NCBI RefSeq assembly: GCF_000332155.1
Contig: NZ_KB235903.1
Location: forward strand, 298,938 to 362,937
Direction of reading: 5' to 3'
DNA length: 64,000 bases
Origin: Kamptonema formosum PCC 6407
GTDB lineage: Bacteria > Cyanobacteriota > Cyanobacteriia > Cyanobacteriales > Microcoleaceae
A program made the translations under genes and the position numbers. The notes beneath the pieces are model-generated. The model was not told where the DNA came from and did no database searches. It saw only the letters and a program-made list of their open reading frames with translations. Shown here piece after piece: positions 26,574 to 35,802 of the stretch; position 1 is the stretch's first letter, and the number at the start of each line of letters is the position of its first letter.

Positions 26574-26689
26574 ATGGCTTCACTCAAAGCTTCTGAAGAA
26601 GGAAAAAAAAAATTGAGAGTGCGTTAGAAAAAAAAGAATGGACTAAATGTGAGAATAGTCAAGCTATTCAAGAAGCGAGTCGCTGGATC
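26574..26689 (+). other. Out-of-frame N-terminal segment of the STAND gene (A10 tract)
   Basis: An ATG at 26574 starts MASLKASEEG, the usual N-terminus of a cyanobacterial STAND/NACHT family. A run of ten A (26603-26612) follows and the frame ends at a TAG after 17 codons. Shifting by -1 at the A-run continues as IESALEKKEWTKCENSQAIQ and joins the 1480-residue frame at 26690 without any stop. One more A would restore a 1519-residue protein. A sequencing error, a phase-variable tract, or transcriptional slippage could all explain this. Confidence 0.7.
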
Positions 26690-29600
26690 GTGTTGTCATA
26701 TTTTCGTGAAAAAGAATGGACGGAAGAGACGCAATTAAAGCGCCGACAACTTGAAAGCTGTAACCTTTTTGATAAAAAATTTCTTGATAAAATATTTCTA
26801 GCTTATAGATCTACCACTTATAAAAAAATCGAATCTGAAATCGAAGAATTAAAAGTAAAGGGAATTTCCTATGGAACTTGGAATCATTTTTATAGAAAAC
26901 TACCCATAAAGACAAGAGCATTTAAGGCTTACTGTGAGATATTAGGACTGAATTGGGAAGAGATTAAAGAAGATCCACCACAGTCTGAACAGACAAATCA
27001 TATTAAGACTGAGATACGATCTTTTGGAGGTTCGGAAGTCAGCGATCGGACCTTGGCACTCGTTGAGGAATACACCAAGCTATTTGTTGGACGTTCCGAG
27101 ATGCTAGAACTCCTGAATGAGTTCTTAAGTCAATCTGACAACAGATGGAAAATTATTACCGCCAAGGCGGGTTTTGGTAAAACAGCACTGTTAGCAAACT
27201 GGGTAAAATCACGCCAGGGAAACGATTGTTTTATCGCTTATCACTTTTTCAGTCAACGTGATGAAATTACCCGTTCAGTCGTTAATGCCTATCGCAATCT
27301 GCTGCAACAACTTTATAATTACTGCAAATTGAGTAAACCGTTGCCCCACGATAAAAATGAGTTGCGGGATGCTCTTCGTGACATTGTTAAAGACTGGAAA
27401 GGAAACTCTTTAGTTGTTGTCCTAGATGGTTTAGATGAAGCCGATGGTTTCTTCCTACCACCCTTTCCTACTCCTTTGCCTCAGAATGTATTTGTTATTG
27501 CTTCAGCGAGAGCCTCTAAAGGGGAGCAGCCAGAAGGCTTGTCTGGTTGGACAAATGATGTTAAGCCGATACACCTCGATTCTTTACCCCGTTGTGCGAT
27601 CGCAGACTGGTTACGAAAAACTGGTAAGGGTGAGTTAGTAACTCTGGCACAGGACGAAACTTTTGTGGCGCAGGTGTGTGATCGCACTGACGGAATACCA
27701 CTTTTTCTTAAATACTTGATCGATGAGTTGTTAGAAGTAGCACAACAGGGTGAGGAAAGTGCAATCCGCAAAACACTTGCAGCAACACCCAAAGGCTTTC
27801 CTGAGTACATTCGTCAGCAGTACCAAGCTTTAGATCGATCCGAAGATTGGCGTTCTCACCGACATAGGCGAAAGATATTCTATTTTCTGACTATTGCCAA
27901 AGGAGAGCTATCTTCCTACGATTTAGTAGAACTCATGGGAGAAAGTCCAGTCGGACTGCCGTGGCAGGTAAGTCGATGGTTCAAAATTCGTCAGTTAGAG
28001 GACTGTCTCGTATTCTCTTTCGCTCATTCGACATTAGCCGAACAATTTGCCGTCCTGCCTGAAATCCAAGCGGATACCAAAAAATCTCATCAGGAACTGA
28101 TTAAATATTGCGCTCAGTGGGAGAAATACCAGAGTCCTTATGCGTTCCGGCATTATGCGGAACACTTGTGGGATGTGAAGGACTGGGAGGAGTTGTATGC
28201 GATCGCACGTAACGAAGACTTTTACTCGCACTCTATTAAACAGTTTCCCAATGAGCCTGACTTGCATTTAAAGACGGTGCAGACTGCCTTGTTAGCGGCA
28301 GCGGAGGAAGACAAAGCAGGAGAAATGGCAGAGTTTATGCTGTTACACGCACGGCGGCTGGTACAGACAACAGCCCAAGATTCACCCCTAGATGCTTTGC
28401 GGAAAGGCAATTTAGGAGGAGCTTGGAGACTGACAGATTTATATGAAATCGAGCGGCGTATATTGTGGTATTTATTGCTGGCGTGGGAATTGAAAGATAC
28501 AGGCAGATTTGAGGAAGCACGGGAAACACTGAAGCGATTGCAGGAGCAGGAATTGCCTCGTTTATCAACTTATCCAGATATAGCGTGGCAAAGCAAGTAT
28601 TTTATTTACCTACTTGCTCATGTTTTTGAAGTGAGTGAGGATATCTGTACTTCTTTAGAGCAAAAGCTTTTTGATAATTACTATCGCTATATTTTGTGTG
28701 CTAATCTCAGCGATCGTGGTAACTTTGCTGCTGCCCTAAAAACTGTCGAGAGTATTAGACCGGAGTCAATGCAAGTAGACTATCTACTAAATATAGCAAA
28801 AGCGCAGGTGCAGAAAGGAGATATAGAATATTCTGCTACCTTTACCAACGCTCGTGAGATTGTAAAAACACTTGTTTCAACCTTAGACTGGGAAAGATTG
28901 ATAGGGAAAATAGCAACAGCCCAAATAGAAGTTGGCAACGGAGAATCAGCACAAGCCATTTTGACTGAAGCTATTGAAACAGCAGATAATAACATATACA
29001 ACCCTTTAGATCGAGCACGTGCGTTTGTTTATCTAGCAAATCTTCAGGCAGAGGTAGGAATATTTGAAGAAGCGCTCGCGACGCTAAAAAAAATTGACTG
29101 TCAACCACAAGAAATTGAAAATATTTTTATACGTATAGAGATATTATTTATAAATATAGATATAGCTAAAGTCTTGTTCAAAATCGGAAATAAAAGCAAA
29201 GAAATCAAAGATATTTTTGCAAGAATTATAGAAATAGTAAATGGTATTGCAGACCAAGAGAATCGAACTCATACTCTAGTAAATATTGCTATATCGCAAG
29301 CTGAAGTAAGAGAATTTGACGATGCTCGTGAAACGGCTAAAAAAATCGACTTTTTAGACAGACAAGCATACGCCTTAAAGACAATAGCGATAGAGCAAGC
29401 CAAAGTGAGGGAATTTACTACCATTGCACTAGAAACTGTTGAAGAAATTGAGATTAAAGATTATCAATTACAGGCTTTATCTGCAATTGCTATATCGCAA
29501 GCTGAGGGAAGAAATTTTACTGGTGCGTTTGAAACGGCAAGCCGGATTGATTGGCTAAGGTATAGAGCAAAGGCTTTTTGTGGAATTGCAATAGCTAAAG

Positions 29601-31132
29601 CTCAGGCAAGCCCATTTACTGATGATGCACTTAAAATTGCTGAACAGATTGAGAGTAACGCAGAACAAATGGAGGCTTTGGTAGGAATAGTAAGGGTACA
29701 AGCGCAAGTGAAAAATTTTCCCGCCCTGTTGAAAATCAAGGACAAGGTTTGCGGTAAAGAGCGGAAGCATGAAGTTTTATCAACAATAGCAGAGGCATAC
29801 GCAAAAGTAGAAGTTTTATCAACAATAGCAGAGACATACGCAAAAGCAGAAGAGTTTACTACTGCCTTCGAGATAGCTACAGAAATAGATATTCCATTAA
29901 TGCAAGCGAAAACTTTAGGAGTAATAGCAGAGGTACAGGCACAAGCTGGACAAACTGAAGCAGCACGAGCTACTTTTTCTAATGTCTTTAAAATTGAAAA
30001 ACCCCTTGAAGCTTCAATCTCCTTTATCAGGTTATTAGCCCTAGCGAGGATAGCAGAAGTACAGGTAAAAAATGCTCAGAAAGAAGTAGGAGTGACTACC
30101 GCTAGTATTGCCTACGAAATCGCACAAAGTATGGATAATCCGGTGGCAACAGCAAATGTACTAGCAGGAATATTAGTACAAATACTCGTAGAAGCAGAAA
30201 AAATACAAGAGGCAAAAGATATTTGCGATCGCGCTTGTGAAATTGCACAACAGATTAGTGACAACCAAGAACACCAACGCTCAAAAAGTTTCGGATTAAT
30301 AGCAGAAGCACAGGCAAGGTTAGGAGAGTTTGACGTTGCTCTCAAAACATTGGAAGCAATCCGAATGCCATACTTTCGCGTTAATGCGCTCATAAGTATA
30401 GCACAGTTACAGATAGAGGCAGAGCCAGAGCAAATAGAGAAATACAAGATAGTCCTGAATAAGGCTGATGAATATGATAAAAATGCCGATCCTAAGCTGC
30501 TACTTTTTGCAGACAAGGTTCAGCTTTTGACTATTATAGCAGTGGCACGATCGGCTGTAGGAGAAACCGAAGCAGCCTTAGCAAATTTTGCCGCTCTTCT
30601 TGAAGCTGCACAAATAAAAAATACACGGGATCGTGATAAAGATTTCTCTATAATAGCTAGAGGATATGCAGAAGTAGGGGAATTTTCCACTGCTATTAAA
30701 ATTAGCAACGATATAGAAGATGGATACCAGAAAATAAGCACGTTTTTGGCAATTGCCTGCGAGCAGTTCAAAAAAGGACAACAAGTTACAACTCTTGATA
30801 TCGCCCTTGCAGCTAAAGAAAAAATTGAGGATGAACAAAAACGCTTGGAAGCGCTCAAGAGAATTGCTCAAATACAAGCAATAGCAGGAAAAGGTGAGGA
30901 GGCTCTAAGAACATTAGAGGCAATGCTTAGCGACCTTAACACGCACTTACGTGACATTGCCTTATTGTTCGCTCAAACAGGCGATCGAGTAAATTTTAAA
31001 CGCTTGTTAATTCCCTGTGCATACTATTTAGATACTGCCTATCAAATGTGTGAATATTTAGCGCGGCTGTATCCAGAGCAAGCATCAGCAGTGGCAACAC
31101 TTTTAAGTGATTTGAATGAAACGGAGCAGTAG
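26690..31132 (+). CDS. STAND-type NTPase (NACHT-like) with long helical repeat array
   Basis: The continuous frame encodes 1480 residues from a GTG start, but the true N-terminus probably begins at 26574 across an A10 frame break. Residues 58-92 (GISYGTWNHFYRK and AFKAYCEILGLNWEEI) are a helix-turn-helix-like domain typical of cyanobacterial STAND proteins. The NTPase has Walker A AKAGFGKTA (158-166) and Walker B LVVVLDGLDEAD (241-252). From about residue 560 to 1470 comes an array of about 35-residue helical repeats with the pattern IAxAQAxxGxFxxAxxTxxxI, similar to TPR. Such proteins are signal switches, and many relatives act in regulated cell death or antiviral defence; no effector domain is recognisable here. 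HIP1 sites are scarce. Confidence 0.82.
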   Translation: MLSYFREKEWTEETQLKRRQLESCNLFDKKFLDKIFLAYRSTTYKKIESEIEELKVKGISYGTWNHFYRKLPIKTRAFKAYCEILGLNWEEIKEDPPQSEQTNHIKTEIRSFGGSEVSDRTLALVEEYTKLFVGRSEMLELLNEFLSQSDNRWKIITAKAGFGKTALLANWVKSRQGNDCFIAYHFFSQRDEITRSVVNAYRNLLQQLYNYCKLSKPLPHDKNELRDALRDIVKDWKGNSLVVVLDGLDEADGFFLPPFPTPLPQNVFVIASARASKGEQPEGLSGWTNDVKPIHLDSLPRCAIADWLRKTGKGELVTLAQDETFVAQVCDRTDGIPLFLKYLIDELLEVAQQGEESAIRKTLAATPKGFPEYIRQQYQALDRSEDWRSHRHRRKIFYFLTIAKGELSSYDLVELMGESPVGLPWQVSRWFKIRQLEDCLVFSFAHSTLAEQFAVLPEIQADTKKSHQELIKYCAQWEKYQSPYAFRHYAEHLWDVKDWEELYAIARNEDFYSHSIKQFPNEPDLHLKTVQTALLAAAEEDKAGEMAEFMLLHARRLVQTTAQDSPLDALRKGNLGGAWRLTDLYEIERRILWYLLLAWELKDTGRFEEARETLKRLQEQELPRLSTYPDIAWQSKYFIYLLAHVFEVSEDICTSLEQKLFDNYYRYILCANLSDRGNFAAALKTVESIRPESMQVDYLLNIAKAQVQKGDIEYSATFTNAREIVKTLVSTLDWERLIGKIATAQIEVGNGESAQAILTEAIETADNNIYNPLDRARAFVYLANLQAEVGIFEEALATLKKIDCQPQEIENIFIRIEILFINIDIAKVLFKIGNKSKEIKDIFARIIEIVNGIADQENRTHTLVNIAISQAEVREFDDARETAKKIDFLDRQAYALKTIAIEQAKVREFTTIALETVEEIEIKDYQLQALSAIAISQAEGRNFTGAFETASRIDWLRYRAKAFCGIAIAKAQASPFTDDALKIAEQIESNAEQMEALVGIVRVQAQVKNFPALLKIKDKVCGKERKHEVLSTIAEAYAKVEVLSTIAETYAKAEEFTTAFEIATEIDIPLMQAKTLGVIAEVQAQAGQTEAARATFSNVFKIEKPLEASISFIRLLALARIAEVQVKNAQKEVGVTTASIAYEIAQSMDNPVATANVLAGILVQILVEAEKIQEAKDICDRACEIAQQISDNQEHQRSKSFGLIAEAQARLGEFDVALKTLEAIRMPYFRVNALISIAQLQIEAEPEQIEKYKIVLNKADEYDKNADPKLLLFADKVQLLTIIAVARSAVGETEAALANFAALLEAAQIKNTRDRDKDFSIIARGYAEVGEFSTAIKISNDIEDGYQKISTFLAIACEQFKKGQQVTTLDIALAAKEKIEDEQKRLEALKRIAQIQAIAGKGEEALRTLEAMLSDLNTHLRDIALLFAQTGDRVNFKRLLIPCAYYLDTAYQMCEYLARLYPEQASAVATLLSDLNETEQ

Positions 31133-31205
31133 TTTGCGATCGCACCTCATCACCCTCATAAAAAAACGCGAAGGCTAGTATATGCACCTAGCCATCATTA
31201 TCTAT

Positions 31206-31955
31206 TTACCTGCTAATACAGACCCCGCCTACAGACACCCGGCATCGATCTCTAGGGTCTTCCGCCGTAACAGAGTCTAAATCTTTAGTGCGAGCATTGT
31301 AATTATAATCCCCGGCAGGGATAGCACGAGTCGGTTGAGCGCAATGGGTAGACTCGTCACCATCTTCACTAAACGTTACCCTGACCATAGTACGCCTCAA
31401 ACGGCAGTCCAAGGGTCGCAGTCCAAACTCATCTTCTAGAAACTGTTCCCTGTCATCGCTACTGTCATCTCTCCGATTGTTCCGGCTATTTCTAGTATCG
31501 CGATCGCGATCGCCATCAATACCCGAAACTTCTAAGGTATATCTACTATTACGGGAAGCATCTTTAGCCAAAACCAGGAGTTTGTACTCGCCAGATCTGG
31601 GTATGCGATAGGTAAAAGAATTCTCTTGGGAATAAGCCAATTGTTTGTTACTATCGGCATGGAACAAAACTAATACTGGAGAAAAGCCGCCTCTATCCAT
31701 ATCTAAATTGACTTCAATTTCCTCTCCAGCCTCAGCGCTAAAAGTGTACTCTTGACCGCGCAATTGCTCCACAGGCGTGCCTGGACTCCACATATTCCGA
31801 AAGCGGTAGGTAGGAGAGTTACTGCGAATTACGCCCTCAATAGGATCGTTATTCCGCACCTCTTCGGCCCCAGCGCTTGAGGAAATGCCTGTTAGCGCCA
31901 TGCCTGCAATTAATACGCTTGCAGCAATACTACTGAAAAATTTACGTCCTTTCAT
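31206..31955 (-). CDS. Secreted pre-peptidase C-terminal (PPC)-like domain protein
   Basis: The 249-residue protein begins with a clear signal peptide (basic MKGRKF, hydrophobic core, AxA-like SSSAGAEE cleavage region). Residues about 45-140 form a PPC-like beta domain with GQEYTFSAEAGEEIEVNL, FSPVLVLFHADSNKQLAYS and RSGEYKLLVLAKDA. A charged Asp/Arg linker follows, then a Cys-containing C-terminal part with CRLRRTMVRVTF. ATG 31955 follows a GGAGG site by 4-5 bases, better than the upstream start at 32000. The four cysteines at the end may form disulfides outside the cell. Function is unknown; PPC domains usually bind polysaccharide or protein. Confidence 0.75.
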   Translation of the reverse strand: MKGRKFFSSIAASVLIAGMALTGISSSAGAEEVRNNDPIEGVIRSNSPTYRFRNMWSPGTPVEQLRGQEYTFSAEAGEEIEVNLDMDRGGFSPVLVLFHADSNKQLAYSQENSFTYRIPRSGEYKLLVLAKDASRNSRYTLEVSGIDGDRDRDTRNSRNNRRDDSSDDREQFLEDEFGLRPLDCRLRRTMVRVTFSEDGDESTHCAQPTRAIPAGDYNYNARTKDLDSVTAEDPRDRCRVSVGGVCISR

Positions 31956-32336
31956 AGAGCCTCCAAACAGCGAAAATCTCTGCCTTTGATTCGCCTGCAT
32001 CTAAATTTATAACCTAGTCTCAATCTAATTTACTTAATACAGTGTTTACCTCCCTCAACCGGGCTATTTACGGAGTCAAAATTAGAGAAATAAAGTTATA
32101 ATTTCTAGCCATAAATTGGTAGCTGGGCGCTGGCATAATACCAAAACCGGGTTAGTCATCCCCTTTATTAGTAATTCTGTCGTCATTGCGAGCGGAGCGA
32201 AGCAATCGCAGAGACTAGGCGATTGCTTCGCTCCGCTCGCAATGACAATAAAAGGGGTAGTAAACCCGGATTTGGCATAATTTATATCCGCAGCGATCGA
32301 TATTCTTCAGTGACAGCGCCCACCCTACGTTTAATC
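31956..32336. other. 381-bp intergenic region holding a composite palindromic element
   Basis: No gene is visible between the PPC-like protein and LD-carboxypeptidase, both on the minus strand. Most of the region is the element at 32133-32282. A fragment with GCGCCCACCCTAC related to the 20.6-kb inverted repeat lies near 32315. Confidence 0.7.
32133..32282. mobile_element. Composite MITE-like element with GTCATTGCGAG core
   Basis: The core is a perfect 28-base inverted repeat (32182-32209 and 32219-32246), beginning GTCATTGCGAGCGG. Outside it, a second imperfect inverted repeat joins the left CCAAAACCGGGTTAGTCATC (32141-32160) with the right half that reads ACCCCTTTTA/TAAAAGGGGT and AACCCGGATTTGGCAT. 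No transposase is encoded. Related cores occur at 35.7, 43.7 and 49.9 kb. Confidence 0.7.
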
Positions 32337-33335
32337 CTAGCCGCAACTTAGAATTCCAGAGTCACCGTCAAGCTCAGCGGGTATTCCCACAGGTAGAGCA
32401 GCATTGGGGCCATCGTGACCGAAGGGTAGGTCAGAGACAATGGGGATATTTAAATCCGCTAGGCGATCGCGCAATACTTCTTCAACGGTAAAACTAAGAA
32501 TATCAGGAGTCGCCTCGCAGCGGCTAAATCGCCCTAAAGCAATACCTCGAACCCCTGAAAAAGCCCCCATCATCCGCCACTGAGTCAACATTCGATCGAT
32601 CCGGTAAGGAGCCTCAGTAACATCTTCAAAAGCGAGAATCGCATTAGTTAAATTTGGTTGATAGGGAGTTCCTAACAGGTGAGTAGCAACAGTAAGATTT
32701 GCCGGCAATAAAACGCCCGTTGCTCGTCCACCTCCCCAACCTTTACCCTGTAAAGGTTTTAAAGCTCGGCCTTCCACTAAGTCAAATAATCGCTCAACAG
32801 ACCAGTCTGGCTCAGAGGCTAAAGTTGTCAGCAGGGGGCCATGAACGCCCCAAATACCAAGATGAGCCTGACTCCAAAGTAAAGCCGTAATGTCAGAAAA
32901 GCCAATCAACCATTTGGTAATTGGTAATTGGTAATTGGTAATTGGTAATTGGTAATTGGTAATTGGTAATGCTTCCCTGCTCCTCTGCTCCTCTGCTCCC
33001 CCGCTCCCCTGCTCCCCCGCTCCTCTGCTCCCCCGCTCAAGAGTTCCCCTGCTCAAGAGCTCTAATAAGCGAGTGCTGCCATAACCACCTCTAGCACAGA
33101 GAATTGCACGACATTCTGCATCTTTGAGAGCATCAGTGAGTTGGTCTAGGCGGGTGTCATCGGTTCCGGCTAAATAACCCCAGCGGGAGTCAAAACCGGG
33201 GGTAAGTTCAACTCTATAGCCATGCGATCGCCAAATTTCAACACCTTTATCAAAAGCTTTAAATTCTCGCAAACAACCACTCGGAGCAATTACCCGCAGC
33301 AAATCCCCGCGTTGCAGCCACTTTCTTTCACTCAT
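32337..33335 (-). CDS. ldcA: LD-carboxypeptidase (S66 family) with in-frame repeat insertion
   Basis: The 332-residue protein is a cytoplasmic serine peptidase that removes the terminal D-alanine of murein tetrapeptides during recycling. The nucleophile is Ser87 in ARGGYGSTRLLELL. The other S66 residues lie in AFEDVTEAPYRIDRML and in the FGHDGPNAALPVG region near the C-terminus. Residues about 96-140 are foreign: RGSRGAGEQGSGGAEEQ followed by LPITNYQ repeats, coded by a CTCCCCTGCT tract plus an STRR array inserted between LELL and KWLIGFSDIT. Without it the protein has the normal family length of about 290. The insertion keeps the frame open, so the enzyme may still be active. Confidence 0.88.
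   Translation of the reverse strand: MSERKWLQRGDLLRVIAPSGCLREFKAFDKGVEIWRSHGYRVELTPGFDSRWGYLAGTDDTRLDQLTDALKDAECRAILCARGGYGSTRLLELLSRGTLERGSRGAGEQGSGGAEEQRSREALPITNYQLPITNYQLPITKWLIGFSDITALLWSQAHLGIWGVHGPLLTTLASEPDWSVERLFDLVEGRALKPLQGKGWGGGRATGVLLPANLTVATHLLGTPYQPNLTNAILAFEDVTEAPYRIDRMLTQWRMMGAFSGVRGIALGRFSRCEATPDILSFTVEEVLRDRLADLNIPIVSDLPFGHDGPNAALPVGIPAELDGDSGILSCG
32916..33050. repeat. STRR plus CTCCTCTGCTCCCC tract inside ldcA
   Basis: About eight TTGGTAA heptamers (32913-32970) adjoin a tract of CTCCTCTGCTCCCCCGCTCC repeats (32978-33058). Together they add about 45 codons to ldcA without a stop. The same pair of repeats lies in mutM at the right edge of the window. Confidence 0.9.
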
Positions 33336-33387
33336 ATAGCCGTTTTCAATTGAGTATGTACTATTTTTAATTAGTAATTAGGAATTT

Positions 33388-33423
33388 GTTAACAGTTAAC
33401 AGTTAACAGTTAACAGTTAACAG
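33388..33423. repeat. AGTTAAC heptamer array
   Basis: Five heptamers end four bases before the map stop codon region. The sequence differs from the TTGGTAA type but has the same period of seven. Confidence 0.8.
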
Positions 33424-33427
33424 TATC

Positions 33428-34189
33428 TCAAGGCAAAGTTAGAATTTCCACACCAGACTCAGTAACAGCTACAGTATGCTCAAATTGAGCAGTAAGCTTA
33501 CCATCTTGGGTGACAGCAGTCCAACCGTCATCAAGGATCTCAACTTCCCAAGTACCCTCATTAATCATTGGCTCAATCGTAAACACCATCCCTTGTCTGA
33601 GACGTTTACCCGTCCCCCGCTTGCCGTAGTGTAAAATTTCCGGCACAGTGTGGAAAATACGGTGGATTCCATGTCCTGCGAAATTCTGCACTACAGAAAA
33701 TCCTTCAGCTTCAGCATATTCTTGGATAGCTGCGCCGATGTCACCGATGCGAGCTCCTGGCTTCACTTCCGCAATTCCTCTTCTGAGACATTCCTCTGTT
33801 ACTTCTACCAGTTTCTTTGTTTTTGGTGCAGGTTTTCCTACAAAAAAAGTTTTAGAAGTATCACCATGAAAACCTTCAACAATTGGCGTTACATCGATAT
33901 TAATAATATCGCCTTCTTTCAGAATTTGTTTAGCATTGGGGATGCCATGACATACTACTTCATTGACGCTAGTGCAGATAGATTTAGGAAATCCTTTATA
34001 GCCTAAAGGTGCGCTTTTAGCACCATGAGCTAAAGTCCAGCGTTCCGCTTCGTCGTTAAGTTCGAGAGTGCTAACTCCTGGTTTTACCATTGGTTCGAGA
34101 TGGTTAAGGAGTTCCGCCGCTAAACGTCCGGCGTTACGCATTTTTTCCAATTCTCTACTTGATAAAAGCACTAAAGTGTCATTGCTCAT
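33428..34189 (-). CDS. map: Methionine aminopeptidase, type I
   Basis: The enzyme removes the initiator methionine from new proteins. The 253-residue product has the type I layout: an N-terminal helical start (RELEKMRNAGRLAAELL), then ICTSVNEVVCHGIPNAK, the metal-binding residues in INIDVTPIVEGFHGDTSKTF (two Asp), His in NFAGHGIHRIFH, Glu in FTIEPMINEG and Glu in QFEHTVAVTE. No N-terminal zinc-finger extension is present. It is a single gene; a heptamer array directly follows its stop. Confidence 0.95.
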   Translation of the reverse strand: MSNDTLVLLSSRELEKMRNAGRLAAELLNHLEPMVKPGVSTLELNDEAERWTLAHGAKSAPLGYKGFPKSICTSVNEVVCHGIPNAKQILKEGDIINIDVTPIVEGFHGDTSKTFFVGKPAPKTKKLVEVTEECLRRGIAEVKPGARIGDIGAAIQEYAEAEGFSVVQNFAGHGIHRIFHTVPEILHYGKRGTGKRLRQGMVFTIEPMINEGTWEVEILDDGWTAVTQDGKLTAQFEHTVAVTESGVEILTLP

Positions 34190-34297
34190 AGTTATTTTCT
34201 TCCTTAATTAACGCTTAGCAAACCTTCAATCTAATAGGACTTACACATGGTTGTACAGCAACCGTCTTGGCGGTAAAGTCACCGCTAAGATAAATAG

Positions 34298-34351
34298 TCG
34301 GACATAAAAAAACGTAGTTAGTCATTGTTTATTTTTGTCCACCTACTTAGC
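34298..34351. repeat. AGTCGGACATAAA element, empty form
   Basis: TAGTCGGACATAAAAAAACG and TTTATTTTTGTCCACCTACT form an imperfect inverted repeat around GTAGTTAGTCATTG. The copy at 49872-49986 has the same ends but carries the GTCATTGCGAG palindrome between them. A GTAACGCCG-family arm overlaps the right side. Confidence 0.65.
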
Positions 34352-34363
34352 GGCGTGGCGGCG

Positions 34364-35440
34364 TTACGCGATCGGTGCATAAGTTTTATCTAAAATAGAT
34401 TTGAACCAATCTTCAAGGCGCGAACCTAAAGCTTCTAGAGAGTATTCTATCTCTGCTTGTTGTCGGCAAGCATGACGGTCAATTTCATCTAGACGGGCGA
34501 TCGCATCTACCAATCCTTCTACACTGTCGGGTTCTACTAAAAACCCTGTCTGTCCATCGCAAACAATCTCCGCTGGCCCACCTCGGCGGTAGGAAATCAC
34601 GGGTACTCCACAAGCTAAAGCTTCGATCGCCACATTCCCGAAAGCTTCAACCCAACGCGGTGTCATCAATAACGCTTTACAGTTACCGAGTTCTGCTTGT
34701 AGTTTAGCTGTTGTCAGAAATCCTAAATATTTTACCGGAGCTTGGGGGTAATCTGCACAAATTTTCTGCCAGTAGTTTTCATCTTGAATTTTTCCCATAA
34801 TTTTAAGGGGAATACCAGTAATTTGAGCGGCTGCAACTGCATCTTCTAAACCTTTTTCGGGAGAAATACGACCTAACCATGCTAATTGAAACTCTGGTTG
34901 AGGACAAAATTGGTATAAAGATAAGTCAAAGCCGCTGCTCAAAATTCTGCACTCCTTGGCAAAGGAAAAAGTTGCTGCTTGTGCTTCTGTGCAGACTCCT
35001 ATTGTACCAGGAAATTGACTTGCTATTTGTTCTAGTATGCGATCTATTGTTTCTGAAAGGGAACCCATGCTGACCACATGAGCGATAGGAATGTTAAAAA
35101 ATGGGGTTAAATAAAATGGTAGCCAATCGTAGGCAAAGTTAAGGATTAAATCATATTCATTTTGAACTTTTCTCGCGTATTCCCACATATTGGCAATGAC
35201 TGAATCTCCCGGCATGACAATCGGTGTATTGCGATCTTGAGTTTGGGCAGGAGTTTGGAGTTCTCCGGCAATTTGGATGACGGGAATTGCTGTTAAAATG
35301 GAGCCACTGGGAGCTACAACGTCTATTTTTATGCCGCGACGTTTCAATTCAAAGGCCATATTAAATAAGGTTAATTCGACTCCGCCGCCTAGTCCAGAAC
35401 CGAGCGATCCAACTGATGTTGACATTAATAATAATTTCAT
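34364..35440 (-). CDS. Glycosyltransferase family 4 protein
   Basis: The 358-residue protein has the two-domain GT-B fold. The N-terminal donor-independent half starts MKLLLMSTSVGSLGSGLGGG, a Gly-rich loop followed by VELTLFNMAFELKRRGI. The C-terminal half has WLGRISPEKGLEDAVAAA, a typical nucleotide-sugar-binding strand, and the EX7E region in RWVEAFGNVAIEALACGVPV with GPAEIV and TGFLVEP. The sugar and acceptor cannot be deduced. ATG 35440 fits the family; the open frame upstream is coded by an STRR array. It is not in an obvious polysaccharide cluster. Confidence 0.88.
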   Translation of the reverse strand: MKLLLMSTSVGSLGSGLGGGVELTLFNMAFELKRRGIKIDVVAPSGSILTAIPVIQIAGELQTPAQTQDRNTPIVMPGDSVIANMWEYARKVQNEYDLILNFAYDWLPFYLTPFFNIPIAHVVSMGSLSETIDRILEQIASQFPGTIGVCTEAQAATFSFAKECRILSSGFDLSLYQFCPQPEFQLAWLGRISPEKGLEDAVAAAQITGIPLKIMGKIQDENYWQKICADYPQAPVKYLGFLTTAKLQAELGNCKALLMTPRWVEAFGNVAIEALACGVPVISYRRGGPAEIVCDGQTGFLVEPDSVEGLVDAIARLDEIDRHACRQQAEIEYSLEALGSRLEDWFKSILDKTYAPIA

Positions 35441-35647
35441 ATAATTTGGTAATTGGTAATTGGTAATTGGTAATGGGTAATTGGGATACACAGATTTTAC
35501 AGATGACTCTGATTTCACAAACTAAACGATCGTGACTCTAACTAATCCGTGTAATCCGTGTAATCGGTAAAATCCGCGATCATAATTGGTAATGCGTAAT
35601 GGCTAATGGTTAGTGGCTAATGGTTAGTGGCTAATGAGACAGGACTG

Positions 35648-35802
35648 ATATCATGTCCGGTTAAATACTTGTCATGTTAAATACTTGTCATGTTAAATAC
35701 TTGTCATTGCGAGCGAAGCGAAGCAATCGCCTAGTCTCTGCGATTGCTTCGCTTCGCTCGCAATGACAGATCAGATCGTAAGTAATTTGCCGGACATGAT
35801 AT
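35648..35802. mobile_element. MITE-like element with ATATCATGTCCGG ends
   Basis: The ends ATATCATGTCCGG and CCGGACATGATAT are perfect 13-base inverted repeats. Inside lies the GTCATTGCGAG palindrome (35703-35730 and 35740-35767) and, to its left, three tandem copies of TTAAATACTTGTCATG. A second copy of the whole element is at 43575-43822. Confidence 0.8.

Noticed and set aside
35441..35518. N-terminal extension of the glycosyltransferase (LPITNYQ)
   Set aside because: Encoded by an STRR array; the GT-B fold starts at MKLLLMST.
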